Below are positions 42,137-50,821 of a stretch of 64,000 bases of DNA, one piece after another. How positions within the stretch are numbered: position 1 is the first letter of the stretch; every line of letters begins with the position of its first letter. Origin of the DNA: Microbacterium sp. C5A9 (GTDB lineage Bacteria; Actinomycetota; Actinomycetes; Actinomycetales; Microbacteriaceae); contig NZ_JABXGD010000002.1 of NCBI RefSeq assembly GCF_022627955.1, positions 558,001-622,000 of the forward strand, read 5' to 3'. The position numbers and the translations under genes were made by a program. The notes beneath the pieces are model-generated. The model saw nothing but the letters and a program-made list of their open reading frames with translations. It made no database searches and was not told the origin of the DNA.

Positions 42137-43200
42137 CCGCGCTTCTCCCTTCCCCCGCTGCGGTCGACGCGGGGCGCCGCGTCTTCGCGCCGCAGTCCCC
42201 GGTCTTCTCCCGCCGCATCGGCGTGCGTGCCACCGTGGTGACCCTCGCCGCCCTGCTGGCCGCCACCGCCGTCGGCGTCTTCGCACTGACCCTCGGCGAC
42301 GCCGCCTTCTCCCCCGGCGAGGTGGTCATGACGCTGCTCGGGCTCGGCGAGCCGCGTGCCGAACTGGTGATCATCGAATGGCGGCTGCCGAGGGTGCTGG
42401 CCGCTCTCGTGTTCGGCCTCGCGCTCGGCATCGGCGGAGCGATCTTCCAGTCGCTCACCCGGAACCCGCTCGGCAGTCCTGACGTGATCGGATTCGATGC
42501 AGGCGCGTACACCGGAGCCCTGATCGTCATCACGACCATGGGCATCAGCACCGTGTCGACCGCCGTCGCGGCGCTCGTCGGCGGAGCCGCGACGGCACTG
42601 CTGGTATACCTCCTGGCATTCCGGCGCGGCTTCACGGGCTTCCGGCTCATCATCGTCGGAATCGGCGTCGCATCGATGCTCGCCTCGGTGAACACCTGGA
42701 TCATCCTCAACGCCGATCTCCGAGTCGCGATGCTCGCCAGTGCGTGGGGCGCGGGATCGCTCAACGTGATCACCGCCGACCAGGTCGGGATCGCGACGTG
42801 CGTGATCGTGCCGATCGCCATCGCGGTGGCGATGCTGGCCGATCGGATGCACCTGCTCGAGCTCGGCGACGATACGGCATCGGCTCTCGGAGTCCGCACC
42901 GGTGGCGTTCGTCTCGCGCTCGTCATCCTCGGCGTCTGCCTCACGGCGTCGGTGACGGCGGTGGCCGGTCCCATCGCCTTCATCTCCCTCGCTGCTCCGC
43001 AGATCGCTCGTCGCCTGACCGGGTCGGCGAGCGTGACCGTGACCGCCTCGGCCGCGGTCGGCGCGCTGCTGCTCGTCTCGAGCGACGTGCTGGCCCAGCG
43101 GCTCTTCGCCCCCACGCAGATCCCCGTCGGCATCGTCACGGTCTGTCTCGGTGGCGTGTACCTGGTCTGGCTGCTCATTCAGGAAGCGAGAAGACGATGA
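42133..43200 (+). CDS. FecCD family siderophore ABC permease, second subunit
   Basis: 355 residues. It has the same motifs in a diverged form: 'WRLPRVLAALVFGLALGIGGAIFQSLTRNPLGSPDVIGFDAGAYTGA' and 'GPIAFISLAAPQIARRLTG'. It starts with GTG at 42133 overlapping the first permease, and its stop overlaps the ATPase start (ATGA). The chained overlaps indicate one transcript with equal dosage of both permeases and the ATPase. Confidence 0.95.
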   Translation: MTALLPSPAAVDAGRRVFAPQSPVFSRRIGVRATVVTLAALLAATAVGVFALTLGDAAFSPGEVVMTLLGLGEPRAELVIIEWRLPRVLAALVFGLALGIGGAIFQSLTRNPLGSPDVIGFDAGAYTGALIVITTMGISTVSTAVAALVGGAATALLVYLLAFRRGFTGFRLIIVGIGVASMLASVNTWIILNADLRVAMLASAWGAGSLNVITADQVGIATCVIVPIAIAVAMLADRMHLLELGDDTASALGVRTGGVRLALVILGVCLTASVTAVAGPIAFISLAAPQIARRLTGSASVTVTASAAVGALLLVSSDVLAQRLFAPTQIPVGIVTVCLGGVYLVWLLIQEARRR

Positions 43201-44012
43201 CCCTCATCGACGCAGAGACCTCACCCGCCCGCGCAGAGGTCTCCCCTCGGCTCAGCGCCAGGGACCTGACGATCGGCTACGACGGCCGCGTCGTCTCCGA
43301 GCACCTCGGGATCGACATCCCCACGGGGTCCTTCACGGTCATCGTCGGGCCCAACGCGTGCGGCAAGTCGACACTGCTGCGCGCCTTCGCGCGATTGCTG
43401 CGCCCGAAGGCCGGAGAGGTCCTGCTCGACGGGCGTCAGATCACGGAGCTCCCGACCAAGGAGATCGCCCGGCGTCTCGGCCTGCTCCCCCAGACGTCGA
43501 TCGCTCCGGACGGCATCCGCGTGTCAGACCTGGTCGCGCGCGGGCGCCATCCGCATCAGACGATCCTCCGCCAGTGGTCGCACGACGACCAGTCGGCCGT
43601 CGCCGCGGCCCTCGCGGCGACGGGCACGACGGAGCTCGCCGGCCGGCTGGTCGACGAGCTCTCGGGCGGGCAGCGCCAGCGCGTATGGGTCGCGATGCTC
43701 CTCGCCCAGGAATCGCCGACCATGCTGCTCGACGAGCCGACGACCTTCCTCGACATCGCCCATCAGTACGATCTGCTGCGGCTGTTCCATCGTCTGCACC
43801 AGGAGGGGCGCACGATCGTCGCGGTACTGCACGACCTCAACCAGGCTGCTCGGTTCGCCGATCACATGATCATGATGCGGGACGGCCGCATCGTCGCATC
43901 CGGCGATCCTGCCTCCATCGTGACGTCGGAGCGCGTCGAGGAGGTCTTCGGGTTGTCGTGCTCGATCATCGCCGATCCGCACACCGGAACCCCGCTCGTC
44001 GTACCCCGGTGA
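43197..44012 (+). CDS. Siderophore ABC transporter ATP-binding protein
   Basis: 271-residue ATPase of the FecE/FepC type. Walker A GPNACGKST (51-59), Q-loop 'LGLLPQTS', ABC signature LSGGQRQR, Walker B MLLDEPTTFLD and the switch His in VLHDLNQAARFADH are all present. Start ATG at 43197 overlaps the permease stop; the open frame upstream overlaps that permease. It closes the iron operon, and a strong hairpin follows. Confidence 0.96.
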   Translation: MTLIDAETSPARAEVSPRLSARDLTIGYDGRVVSEHLGIDIPTGSFTVIVGPNACGKSTLLRAFARLLRPKAGEVLLDGRQITELPTKEIARRLGLLPQTSIAPDGIRVSDLVARGRHPHQTILRQWSHDDQSAVAAALAATGTTELAGRLVDELSGGQRQRVWVAMLLAQESPTMLLDEPTTFLDIAHQYDLLRLFHRLHQEGRTIVAVLHDLNQAARFADHMIMMRDGRIVASGDPASIVTSERVEEVFGLSCSIIADPHTGTPLVVPR

Positions 44013-44020
44013 CCGTGGCT

Positions 44021-44059
44021 CGGAGGAGGGGGCGATGCCGGGCATCGCCCCCTCCTCCG
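44021..44059. terminator. Perfect hairpin between convergent genes
   Basis: Two exact 19-base arms, CGGAGGAGGGGGCGATGCC (44021-44039) and its reverse complement (44041-44059), with a single G between. It lies after the iron-operon ATPase and ahead of the SnoaL gene's 3' end. No U-tract is present, so it may act as a bidirectional transcription roadblock. Confidence 0.75.
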
Positions 44060-44083
44060 ACCGCGCTGCGCCCGCCGCGCCGC

Positions 44084-44467
44084 TCAGACGGTGCCGAAGG
44101 GATTGTCGATCGCGTAACGCCAGCCATGCTCGTCATCGTGGACCGCGACGTCGGCGGTGCTGCCGCTCAGAAAGACCTCGGAGCCGTCCGGGCCCGTGCC
44201 CTCGATGGTCCAGTCCGCGACCGCGAGTCCGACGGCCCCGGTCTGATGCACCTGGCGCACGCTCATCGTGATCGGCAGCCCGAGCGCGAGGAACTGCTCG
44301 AGGGCCCCGCGGATCGACGCCTCACCGGTGACCGGGTGCCCCGGAGCCGGCACGAACACCGCGTCCGGAGCGTTCAGAGCGAGCAGGCCCTCGATGTCTC
44401 GGGCATTGAAGCGCTCGGCGAAGGCGATGTTCAGCTGATCGAGCGCGGTGACAGGGGTCGTTGACAT
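44084..44467 (-). CDS. SnoaL-like (NTF2 fold) protein
   Basis: 127 residues. 'NIAFAERFNARDIEGLLALNAPDAVFVPAPGHPVTGEASIRGALEQFLALGLPI' is a SnoaL/NTF2-like core, with 'MSVRQVHQTGAVGLAVADWTIEGTG' the following strands. ATG at 44467 has AAGGAA ahead; the open frame extends much further upstream but reads as shadow. It lies 104 bases downstream of an ECF-like sigma factor on the same strand. In ECF41-type sigma factors a SnoaL domain is fused to the C-terminus and modulates activity, so a separate SnoaL protein here may act on that sigma factor. A metabolic role is equally possible. Confidence 0.8.
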   Translation of the reverse strand: MSTTPVTALDQLNIAFAERFNARDIEGLLALNAPDAVFVPAPGHPVTGEASIRGALEQFLALGLPITMSVRQVHQTGAVGLAVADWTIEGTGPDGSEVFLSGSTADVAVHDDEHGWRYAIDNPFGTV

Positions 44468-44571
44468 GATTCGTTCCTTCGTCGTCGTCGGGACCGCGAA
44501 CACGGCCCATCGAGAAAGACGTGCGCGAGCGGCAGATGTGACAGGAGAAGTCGGTCGCGCAGATTCCCGGT

Positions 44572-45072
44572 TCAGCCGCGGAGGGCGCGGCGCGCACGCG
44601 AGATCCGCTGACGCGCCGCAGCAGGGGCGATCCCGAGCTCCTGCCCGATCTCCTGCGCCGTCATCCCGTCGACCGCGCTCATCAGCAGAGGATGACGGAG
44701 ATCGTCGGGCAGCCTGTGGATGGCGCGGAACGCGGCTTCCAGGCGATCGCGCAGCTCCGCTTCCCCCTCGACGTCCTGCCCGGACGCCAGGGGCTCGCAC
44801 AGCACCTCTCCGAGGTCGTCCTTGCGCGCTCTGCTCATGTCGATGGCCGTCGTCCGCACGATCGTGTCGAGCCATGCGCACAGGGGCCCGGCGTCGGACG
44901 AGCGCAGGGAACCGAGAGACCGCCACGCGCGCAGGGCCGCGTTCTGGGCCGCATCGTCCGCGTCGTCGATCGGCACGCCGAGAGAGATGCTGCGCCGGCG
45001 CAGACGACCGGGATCCGACCGGAGCAGGGAGCCGAGACGCTCGGAAGCGACGGCGGTGGTCTGGGCGTTCAC
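44572..45072 (-). CDS. Sigma-70 family (ECF-like) sigma factor
   Basis: 166 residues from a GTG at 45072 preceded by GAGAGGG; an ATG 12 codons upstream is the alternative. Region 2 is 'DADDAAQNAALRAWRSL' and region 4 is 'RLPDDLRHPLLMSAVDGMTAQEIGQELGIAPAAARQRISRARRAL', as in ECF factors. Region 3 is absent and no C-terminal extension is present. No anti-sigma factor is adjacent; the only same-strand neighbour is the SnoaL protein downstream. Confidence 0.85.
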   Translation of the reverse strand: MNAQTTAVASERLGSLLRSDPGRLRRRSISLGVPIDDADDAAQNAALRAWRSLGSLRSSDAGPLCAWLDTIVRTTAIDMSRARKDDLGEVLCEPLASGQDVEGEAELRDRLEAAFRAIHRLPDDLRHPLLMSAVDGMTAQEIGQELGIAPAAARQRISRARRALRG

Positions 45073-45179
45073 GCGGGCCCTCTCGTGGGTACGGTCTCTC
45101 CGCCTCATGCTAGTGCGGACACCGACCTCAGCGCCGTCCTGTCGCGCCCGCAGGCCCGACGTCCGAGGCGGCGAGTACC

Positions 45180-45614
45180 GTGCCGACCATGATCACGACC
45201 ATCCCGCTTCCCGGCCGCTGCGCGCTGTGCGGCCGGGCGGACGGCGAACGCGCGGGCGGCGCGCTCATCTGCTCGTGGTGCGGATGGCGCTACGGCGACT
45301 CCCCCGACGCCGATCTGCCCCGCCCGGTGATCGAGGTGGTGTACTACATCCGCTTCGACCGGCGTGTGAAGATCGGGACCAGCGGAAGGCCGCGACGGCG
45401 CCTCGCCAGCATCCGCCACGACGAGCTGCTTGCGTTCGAACGGGGAGGGCGTGACATCGAACAGGCGCGGCATCGGGAGTTCGCCGAGAGCCGCGAGGGC
45501 GGCGAGTGGTTCACGCTGGCACCGCGTCTCTCCGCGCACATCGACGGGATCCGCGCGGCGGGAGACCCCTGGCAGCTGTACGCGCGCTGGGTGTGCGCCG
45601 CACTGCAGAACTGA
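45180..45614 (+). CDS. GIY-YIG (T5orf172-like) protein with an N-terminal zinc ribbon
   Basis: 144 residues. Two CxxC pairs (CALCGRAD and CSWCGWR) form an N-terminal zinc ribbon. The second half reads as a T5orf172-type GIY-YIG fold: 'VVYYIRFDRRVKIGTSGRPRRRLASIRHDELLAFERG' then 'EQARHREFAESREGGEWFTL' (the H-x3-F helix and EWF strand). Such proteins are common in phages and mobile elements, but codon use here looks native. Role unknown. Start GTG 45180 or ATG 45189. Confidence 0.7.
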   Translation: MPTMITTIPLPGRCALCGRADGERAGGALICSWCGWRYGDSPDADLPRPVIEVVYYIRFDRRVKIGTSGRPRRRLASIRHDELLAFERGGRDIEQARHREFAESREGGEWFTLAPRLSAHIDGIRAAGDPWQLYARWVCAALQN

Positions 45615-45649
45615 GGCCCCGCACGGGACCGATACCGTGCGGGGCCTCA
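45612..45649. terminator. Hairpin between convergent GIY-YIG and SPW genes
   Basis: TGAGGCCCCGCACGG (45612-45626) and its exact reverse complement (45635-45649) form a 15-base-pair stem that starts at the GIY-YIG stop codon. Symmetric, so it can end both transcripts. Confidence 0.8.
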
Positions 45650-45660
45650 GGGTCTATGCG

Positions 45661-46044
45661 TCAGGCGCGTGCCGTGGCCGTGACCTTCGCGGGCTGCGGC
45701 TGCGAGAAGATCACCACGAGGATGACGGCGACACCCACGACGACGTGAGGGACCCACACGTTCGGCGCCTCGGTCGAGAAGCCGAAGATCCACGGCGACA
45801 GCGCCAGGAACAGGCTCGCGACGATGTCGAAGACGAGGTGGACGGGCATCGGGATGAACCCGAAGGGGCCCCATTCGTACTTGGTGAACAGGCTGTAGAC
45901 GATGAGTCCGACACCGAGCACGATCGGGATGATGACGGCCGGGCCGCCGATGCTGGCGAATCCGAACAGCCACGGTGCGGCGATCAATGCGACGCCGACG
46001 ACGTAGTCGAGGATTCCGTGGACCTTGGTGGGGATGAAACGCAT
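45661..46044 (-). CDS. SPW repeat-containing membrane protein
   Basis: 127 residues with four hydrophobic segments. The SPW repeats are degenerate but visible as 'LIAAPWLFGFAS' and 'LALSPWIFGFST', each following a 'HGILDYVVG'- or 'HLVFDIVAS'-type helix. ATG at 46044 is fixed by AAGGAGG seven bases upstream. No known function beyond membrane location. Confidence 0.85.
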   Translation of the reverse strand: MRFIPTKVHGILDYVVGVALIAAPWLFGFASIGGPAVIIPIVLGVGLIVYSLFTKYEWGPFGFIPMPVHLVFDIVASLFLALSPWIFGFSTEAPNVWVPHVVVGVAVILVVIFSQPQPAKVTATARA

Positions 46045-46139
46045 GATTCCTCCTTGGTGGCGTCGCATGCTGCGACTCACAGATGGTTCGCAGCAGGCGA
46101 GGAATCGGATTGCGGGACGGACGCTCCTACGCTGGGCGG

Positions 46140-46796
46140 ATGACGTCAGCGCCCCCTCCCCGTGTCGTGGCGATGCTCCGGGTGCTCGTGGGCACCGCCG
46201 TGGTCGGCATCCTCGGGTACACCTACGTGATCGGCATCCCCCTGCGGGGAGCGAGCCTCTTCGACTACTTCGGCTACTTCACGAACCTCACGAGCCTGCT
46301 CACCGCGGTCGTGATGATCACCACCGGCGCTCTCGCACTGGGCGGGCGGCGCGCACCCGCCTGGCTGGTCAGCGCACGCGCGGTGTCCGTCGCATCGATG
46401 ATCGTCGTGGCTCTCGTGTACAACCTCGTCGTACCCGGCACCGGCAGCGCTCCGGCCTGGGTGAGCATGACGCTGCACACGGCGCTCCCGCTGACGGTGC
46501 TGATCGACTGGGCGTTCGTCCCCGACCGTGCTCCTCAGCCCTGGAGGGACCTCTGGGTCGTGCTGCCCTATCCCCTGCTCTGGCTCACCGTCGTGCTGGT
46601 GCGCGGCGCGACCGACGGATGGGTGCCCTACGGATTCCTCCTCCCGGAGCGCGGGGCGTTCTCGCTCATGGTGACCGTCGCCGCGCTGCTCGCGACCCTG
46701 CTCGCCTCAGCGGCGGTGGTCTGGTCCGTCAGCCGGCTGCGGATCCCGCGACGGATGCCTGCGTCCGCCGACGGTCAGGCGGTCGCCCAGCCGTAG
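46140..46796 (+). CDS. Pr6Pr family membrane protein
   Basis: 218 residues with about six hydrophobic segments. 'FDYFGYFTNLTSLLTAVVMI', 'VYNLVVPGTG', 'TLHTALPLTVLIDWAFVPDR' and 'WVVLPYPLLWLTVVLVRGATDGWVPYGFL' are typical of the Pr6Pr family (FAR-17a/AIG1-like). ATG at 46140 is preferred over a GTG frame start 19 codons earlier. The 3' end overlaps the convergent PemK-like gene by 22 bases. Function unknown. Confidence 0.82.
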   Translation: MTSAPPPRVVAMLRVLVGTAVVGILGYTYVIGIPLRGASLFDYFGYFTNLTSLLTAVVMITTGALALGGRRAPAWLVSARAVSVASMIVVALVYNLVVPGTGSAPAWVSMTLHTALPLTVLIDWAFVPDRAPQPWRDLWVVLPYPLLWLTVVLVRGATDGWVPYGFLLPERGAFSLMVTVAALLATLLASAAVVWSVSRLRIPRRMPASADGQAVAQP

Positions 46797-47338
46797 CGCC
46801 CGGCGAGGGCCGCCCTGACGCGGTCGTACCGCGAGCGATCGAGCACCGCCGCCTCTCGGCGCAGTCCCGTCTCGTGCACGCTGTACAGCTGCTCGATGTC
46901 GACCCAGGATTCACGCCCCTGAGAGTCCCACGCCCCGGAGCCGATCGACAGGTAGTCGCGATCGCGATCATGCGGCTTGCTGGTCATCCGCACCGCGTAC
47001 ACGCGGTCTGCGGACTGCCTGCCGATCACGAGCACGGGCCGATCCTTGCCGCGCCCGTCGCCTTCCTCGTAGGGGACCCACGTCCAGACGATCTCCCCCG
47101 CGTCGGGGGCGCCGTCGCGATCGGGCGCGTAGTCGATGCGGAGTCCGGAGATGCGGTCGGGATCGATGCGCACCGTCGCCGTCTCCGCCGCGGACGGCGA
47201 GCTGCGCACCTCCTCAGAGGTGCGCAGACGCGCGTCCGGGCGCCTCGGACGGGGTGTTGTCCGAGACGCCCGGTCAGATCCCAGCGCCGTGAGAAGGATC
47301 TCCGCGAGTCTTGTCAGGATGCCGTTGCTCTTAGCCAC
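46775..47338 (-). CDS. PemK/MazF-like protein without an adjacent antitoxin
   Basis: 187 residues. The PemK domain occupies about 70-187: 'GEIVWTWVPYEEGDGRGKDRPVLVIG' (first strand and RPVLVIG), 'YAVRMTSKPHDRDRDYLSIGSGAWDSQGRESWVDIEQLY' and a C-terminal helix. The first 60 residues are an extension rich in Arg, Ser and Pro. No partner gene precedes or follows on the same strand. Solitary long PemK-like genes of this kind are frequent in Microbacteriaceae, so this may be a domesticated protein rather than an active toxin. Confidence 0.8.
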   Translation of the reverse strand: MAKSNGILTRLAEILLTALGSDRASRTTPRPRRPDARLRTSEEVRSSPSAAETATVRIDPDRISGLRIDYAPDRDGAPDAGEIVWTWVPYEEGDGRGKDRPVLVIGRQSADRVYAVRMTSKPHDRDRDYLSIGSGAWDSQGRESWVDIEQLYSVHETGLRREAAVLDRSRYDRVRAALAGRYGWATA

Positions 47339-47358
47339 ACGGTCACCCTAACCGCATG

Positions 47359-48597
47359 TCACGCGTCCGCGAGCGCGTAGCCCTCCTCGCCGTGGACGAC
47401 CTGGTCGACACCGGCGATCTCGTCTTCGTTCGTGACGCGGAAGCCGATCGTCTTCTCGATCGCGAAGCCGATGATGAAGGCGACCACGAAGGAGTAGATC
47501 AGCACACCCAGCGCGGCGATCGCCTGCACAGCGAGCTGGCGGGCGTCGCCACCCACGAACAGGCCGGTGCCGGTCGCGAAGAACCCGAGGTAGAAGGTAC
47601 CGATCAGACCGCCGACGAGGTGGATGCCGACGACGTCGAGCGAGTCGTCGAAGCCGAAGCGGAACTTCATCTCGATCGCGAGGGCGCAGACGATACCGGC
47701 GATGGCGCCGAGGAGCAGCGACCAGCCGGGGGTCAGGTTGGCACAGGCGGGAGTGATGGCGACGAGGCCGGCGACGGCACCCGATGCGGCACCGACCGAG
47801 GTGGGCTTGCCGTCCTTGATCTTCTCGACGAGGATCCATCCGAGGATCGAGGCTGCGGTCGCGCCGAGCGTGTTCAGGCCGATGAGGCCGACTCCGCCCA
47901 TGTCCTCCGCGAGCCACTCGGCACCGGCGTTGAAGCCGAACCAGCCGAACCAGAGCAGAGCAGCACCGAGAAGAGTCAGCGGCACGTTGTGCGGCTTCAG
48001 GATGCCCTTCTGGAAGCCGATGCGCTTTCCGAGGACAAGGGCGAGAGCGAGAGCTGCGGCACCGGCGTTGATGTGGACGGCGGTTCCACCGGCGTAGTCG
48101 ATGACGCCGATCCCGCTGTCCTCACCGAAGAGGGTGGTGCCGAGGTTCATGATCCAGCCACCGCCCCAGACCCAGGCGGCGACCGGGAAGTAGCCGACGG
48201 TGGCGAACACGCCGGCGAAGATCAGCCAGCTGCCGAACTTGGCACGGTCGGCGATCGCACCGGAGATCAGCGCGACCGTGATGATCGCGAAGGTGGCGCC
48301 GTATGCGACACCCAGAAGAGCCACGTTCGAGCCCTCACCGGCGGCGAGAGACGAGAGGCCGATGTCGGCGAAGGGGTTGCCTGCGAAGGCGGTGGGGCTG
48401 TCGACGGCGCTCATCGAGAATCCGAAGAGGATCCAGAGCACTGCCACGAGTCCGATCGAGCCGAAGCTCATCATCATCATGCTGACGACGCTCTTGGCCT
48501 TCACGAGGCCGCCGTAGAAGAAGGCGACGCCGGGCGTCATGAGCAGTACGAGGGCGGTCGCGGTGATCGCCCAGGAGATGTTGCCTGGAGCATCCAT
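47359..48597 (-). CDS. amt: Ammonium transporter (Amt)
   Basis: 412 residues, about 11 hydrophobic segments. Landmarks are 'MTPGVAFFYGGLVKAKSVVSMMMMSF', 'GYFPVAAWVWGGGWIMNLG', 'IDYAGGTAVHINAGAAALALALVLGKRIG' (DxAGGxxVHxxxG signature), and 'GVDQVVHGEEGYALAD' at the C-terminus. ATG at 48597 is used; a TTG two codons earlier is unlikely. No glnK or glnD follows, unlike in many Actinobacteria. A GlnR-like site lies about 50-90 bases upstream. Confidence 0.96.
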   Translation of the reverse strand: MDAPGNISWAITATALVLLMTPGVAFFYGGLVKAKSVVSMMMMSFGSIGLVAVLWILFGFSMSAVDSPTAFAGNPFADIGLSSLAAGEGSNVALLGVAYGATFAIITVALISGAIADRAKFGSWLIFAGVFATVGYFPVAAWVWGGGWIMNLGTTLFGEDSGIGVIDYAGGTAVHINAGAAALALALVLGKRIGFQKGILKPHNVPLTLLGAALLWFGWFGFNAGAEWLAEDMGGVGLIGLNTLGATAASILGWILVEKIKDGKPTSVGAASGAVAGLVAITPACANLTPGWSLLLGAIAGIVCALAIEMKFRFGFDDSLDVVGIHLVGGLIGTFYLGFFATGTGLFVGGDARQLAVQAIAALGVLIYSFVVAFIIGFAIEKTIGFRVTNEDEIAGVDQVVHGEEGYALADA

Positions 48598-48646
48598 AGT
48601 CAAACCTCACATTCGGGAACTGAGAGCTTCAGTGTGACGAGGCCCG

Positions 48647-48684
48647 ATTTCCGGAATGCGTGAAGTTTGTTGCCGGGGTGTTAC
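48647..48684 (-). promoter_or_regulatory. Candidate GlnR box upstream of amt
   Basis: On the minus strand four five-base elements lie six bases apart: GTAAC, GCAAC, CACGC and GAAAT. The GlnR consensus is GTnAC-n6-GAAAC-n6-GTnAC-n6-GAAAC. The first is exact, the second and fourth each miss one base, and the third is poor. Position ahead of an ammonium transporter fits nitrogen control. Confidence 0.55.
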
Positions 48685-48711
48685 AGGCACAGCCCCCGTG
48701 TGAACATCGCG

Positions 48712-49761
48712 TTACGCGACACTGCGATCCGCGTGTGTGAGTGCATTGAGTCTGGAGATAGCGCGCAGATACTTCTTGCGATATCCCCCGCCCAGCATCT
48801 CTTCCGCGAAGACCTGATCGAGGCTCACACCCGTCGCGACGATCGGGATCTGCGCGTCGTAGACGCGGTCGACGAACGCGACGAAGCGCAGCGCCTCCGA
48901 CTGATCGGTCAGGACGTGCACACCGCGCAGACCGACGAGATCGAGTCCGGTGATCACCCGGAGGTAGCGCGAGGGATGCACGCGCGCGAGGTGACGGATC
49001 ACGTCGGCGAACGGATCGTCGGATGCGGTTCCCGCAGCGGAGCCTGCGGCGATCGCGTCGGAGTAGGTCGCCTCATCGCTCACCACGGCGTGCCCGTCGA
49101 GCGCGCGCTGACGGAAGTCGACGCCGTCGATGCGGAGCGTCTGGAAGCTGTCGGACATCGCATGGATCTCGCGGAGGAAGTCCTGAGCGGCGAAGCGCCC
49201 CTCGCCCAGGGCGTTCGGCGGGGTGTTCGAGGTCGCCGCGAGCTTCGTGCCGGTCGGCACGAGCTCGCCGATCAGCCGTGTCATCACCATCGTGTCCCCG
49301 GGATCGTCGAGCTCGAACTCGTCGATGCAGAGCAGGTCGGCGCCCTTGAGCAGGTCGACGGTGTTCTTGTAGCCGAGCGCACCCACCAGTGCCGTGTACT
49401 CGATGAACGACCCGAAGTACTTCCTCCGGGCCGGCATCGCGTGATAGATCGACGCGAGCAGGTGCGTCTTGCCGACGCCGAATCCGCCGTCGAGATAGAC
49501 GCCCGGCTTCATCTCGGGCTCCTTCTTCGCCCGGCTGAAGAGACCGCCGCGTTTGGCGGGGGCACCTCGACCCGCGAAGCGGATGAGCGTCTCCTTCGCC
49601 TCCTCCTGCGAGGGATACGCCTCGTCGGCCCGGTAGCTCTCGAAGGTCGCGCCGTCGAACTGCGGCGGCGGCACCAGACTGGCGAGCATCTCGGGACCGG
49701 TGACGGTCGGCTGGCGATCGGTGAGGTGCACGATGCCCGTGCGGGTGGGCGTGTCGGTCAT
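48712..49761 (-). CDS. zapE: ZapE/AFG1-family ATPase
   Basis: 349 residues. Walker [10 protein letters not shown] (92-100), Walker [10 protein letters not shown], and the sensor region '[22 protein letters not shown]' match the AFG1/ZapE family, which includes the FtsZ-associated ATPase of Gram-negative bacteria. Its actinobacterial role is not settled. ATG at 49761 is chosen because the region upstream is not family-like. It diverges from the rhodanese gene. Confidence 0.9.
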   Translation of the reverse strand: MTDTPTRTGIVHLTDRQPTVTGPEMLASLVPPPQFDGATFESYRADEAYPSQEEAKETLIRFAGRGAPAKRGGLFSRAKKEPEMKPGVYLDGGFGVGKTHLLASIYHAMPARRKYFGSFIEYTALVGALGYKNTVDLLKGADLLCIDEFELDDPGDTMVMTRLIGELVPTGTKLAATSNTPPNALGEGRFAAQDFLREIHAMSDSFQTLRIDGVDFRQRALDGHAVVSDEATYSDAIAAGSAAGTASDDPFADVIRHLARVHPSRYLRVITGLDLVGLRGVHVLTDQSEALRFVAFVDRVYDAQIPIVATGVSLDQVFAEEMLGGGYRKKYLRAISRLNALTHADRSVA

Positions 49762-49908
49762 CACGGTCCTGTATCGGGGGCGCACCTGTGTCGAAGTCTT
49801 ACGAATCGGGTGCAGTGCGCTCGGCGTGGATCTATCGTCGAAGTGACGGATCAACACTACGCCGTCCGCACCCGGCATCATCGCCGCTCACAGTCTGAGG
49901 AGATCCCT

Positions 49909-50802
49909 GTGGCCATCGAGTTCGACACGTCGTCACCCAAGTTCGCCGAGTACGCCGAACCCGGCCGCCTCGTCACCACGGAATGGCTCGCCGAGCGCCT
50001 CGGCCAGCCCGGACTCGTGGTGGTCGAGTCCGACGAGGACGTCCTGCTCTACGAGACCGGCCACATCCCGGGTGCGGTGAAGGTCGACTGGCACACCGAG
50101 CTCAACGACCCGGTCGTGCGCGACTACGTCGACGGCGAGGGCTTTGCGAAGCTGCTCAGCAGCAAGGGCATCTCCCGTGACGACACCGTCGTCATCTACG
50201 GCGACAAGAACAACTGGTGGGCGGCGTACGCCCTGTGGGTCTTCTCGCTCTTCGGTCACGAGGACGTGCGTCTGCTCGACGGCGGTCGCGATCGCTGGAT
50301 CGCCGAGGGCCGCGAGATCACGCGCGACGCCCCGACGGTGACCCCCACCGAGTACCCGATCGTCGAGCGTGACGACTCGGTCATCCGCGCCTACAAGGAG
50401 GACGTCCTCGCCCACATCGGCAACCCGCTGATCGACGTGCGCTCCCCCGAGGAGTACAGCGGTGAGCGCACCACGGCGCCCGCGTACCCCGAGGAGGGCA
50501 CCCTGCGCGCCGGCCACATCCCGACCGCGCAGAGCGTCCCCTGGGCCAAGGCGGTCGCCGAGGACGGCGGGTTCCGGTCGCGCGCCGAGCTCGACGCCAT
50601 CTACCGCGACGGTGCCGGCCTCGCCGACGGCGACGACGTCGTCGCGTACTGCCGCATCGGTGAGCGCTCCAGCCACACGTGGTTCGTGCTCAAGCATCTG
50701 CTCGGCTTCGAGAACGTCCGCAACTACGACGGATCCTGGACCGAATGGGGAAGCGCCGTCCGCGTTCCGATCGTGACCGGCTCCGAGCCCGGATCGCTCT
50801 GA
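49909..50802 (+). CDS. Thiosulfate/3-mercaptopyruvate sulfurtransferase (two-domain rhodanese)
   Basis: 297 residues with two rhodanese domains. The C-terminal active loop is CRIGERS with C248; the N-terminal domain lacks a catalytic Cys, as usual for TST enzymes. '[17 protein letters not shown]' and '[13 protein letters not shown]' are conserved. GTG at 49909 follows GAGGAG. It is 19 bases ahead of sufE, and the pair is a common actinobacterial arrangement suggesting sulfur transfer between them. Confidence 0.94.
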   Translation: MAIEFDTSSPKFAEYAEPGRLVTTEWLAERLGQPGLVVVESDEDVLLYETGHIPGAVKVDWHTELNDPVVRDYVDGEGFAKLLSSKGISRDDTVVIYGDKNNWWAAYALWVFSLFGHEDVRLLDGGRDRWIAEGREITRDAPTVTPTEYPIVERDDSVIRAYKEDVLAHIGNPLIDVRSPEEYSGERTTAPAYPEEGTLRAGHIPTAQSVPWAKAVAEDGGFRSRAELDAIYRDGAGLADGDDVVAYCRIGERSSHTWFVLKHLLGFENVRNYDGSWTEWGSAVRVPIVTGSEPGSL

Positions 50803-50821
50803 CCGTGTGAGAATGTCAGGG

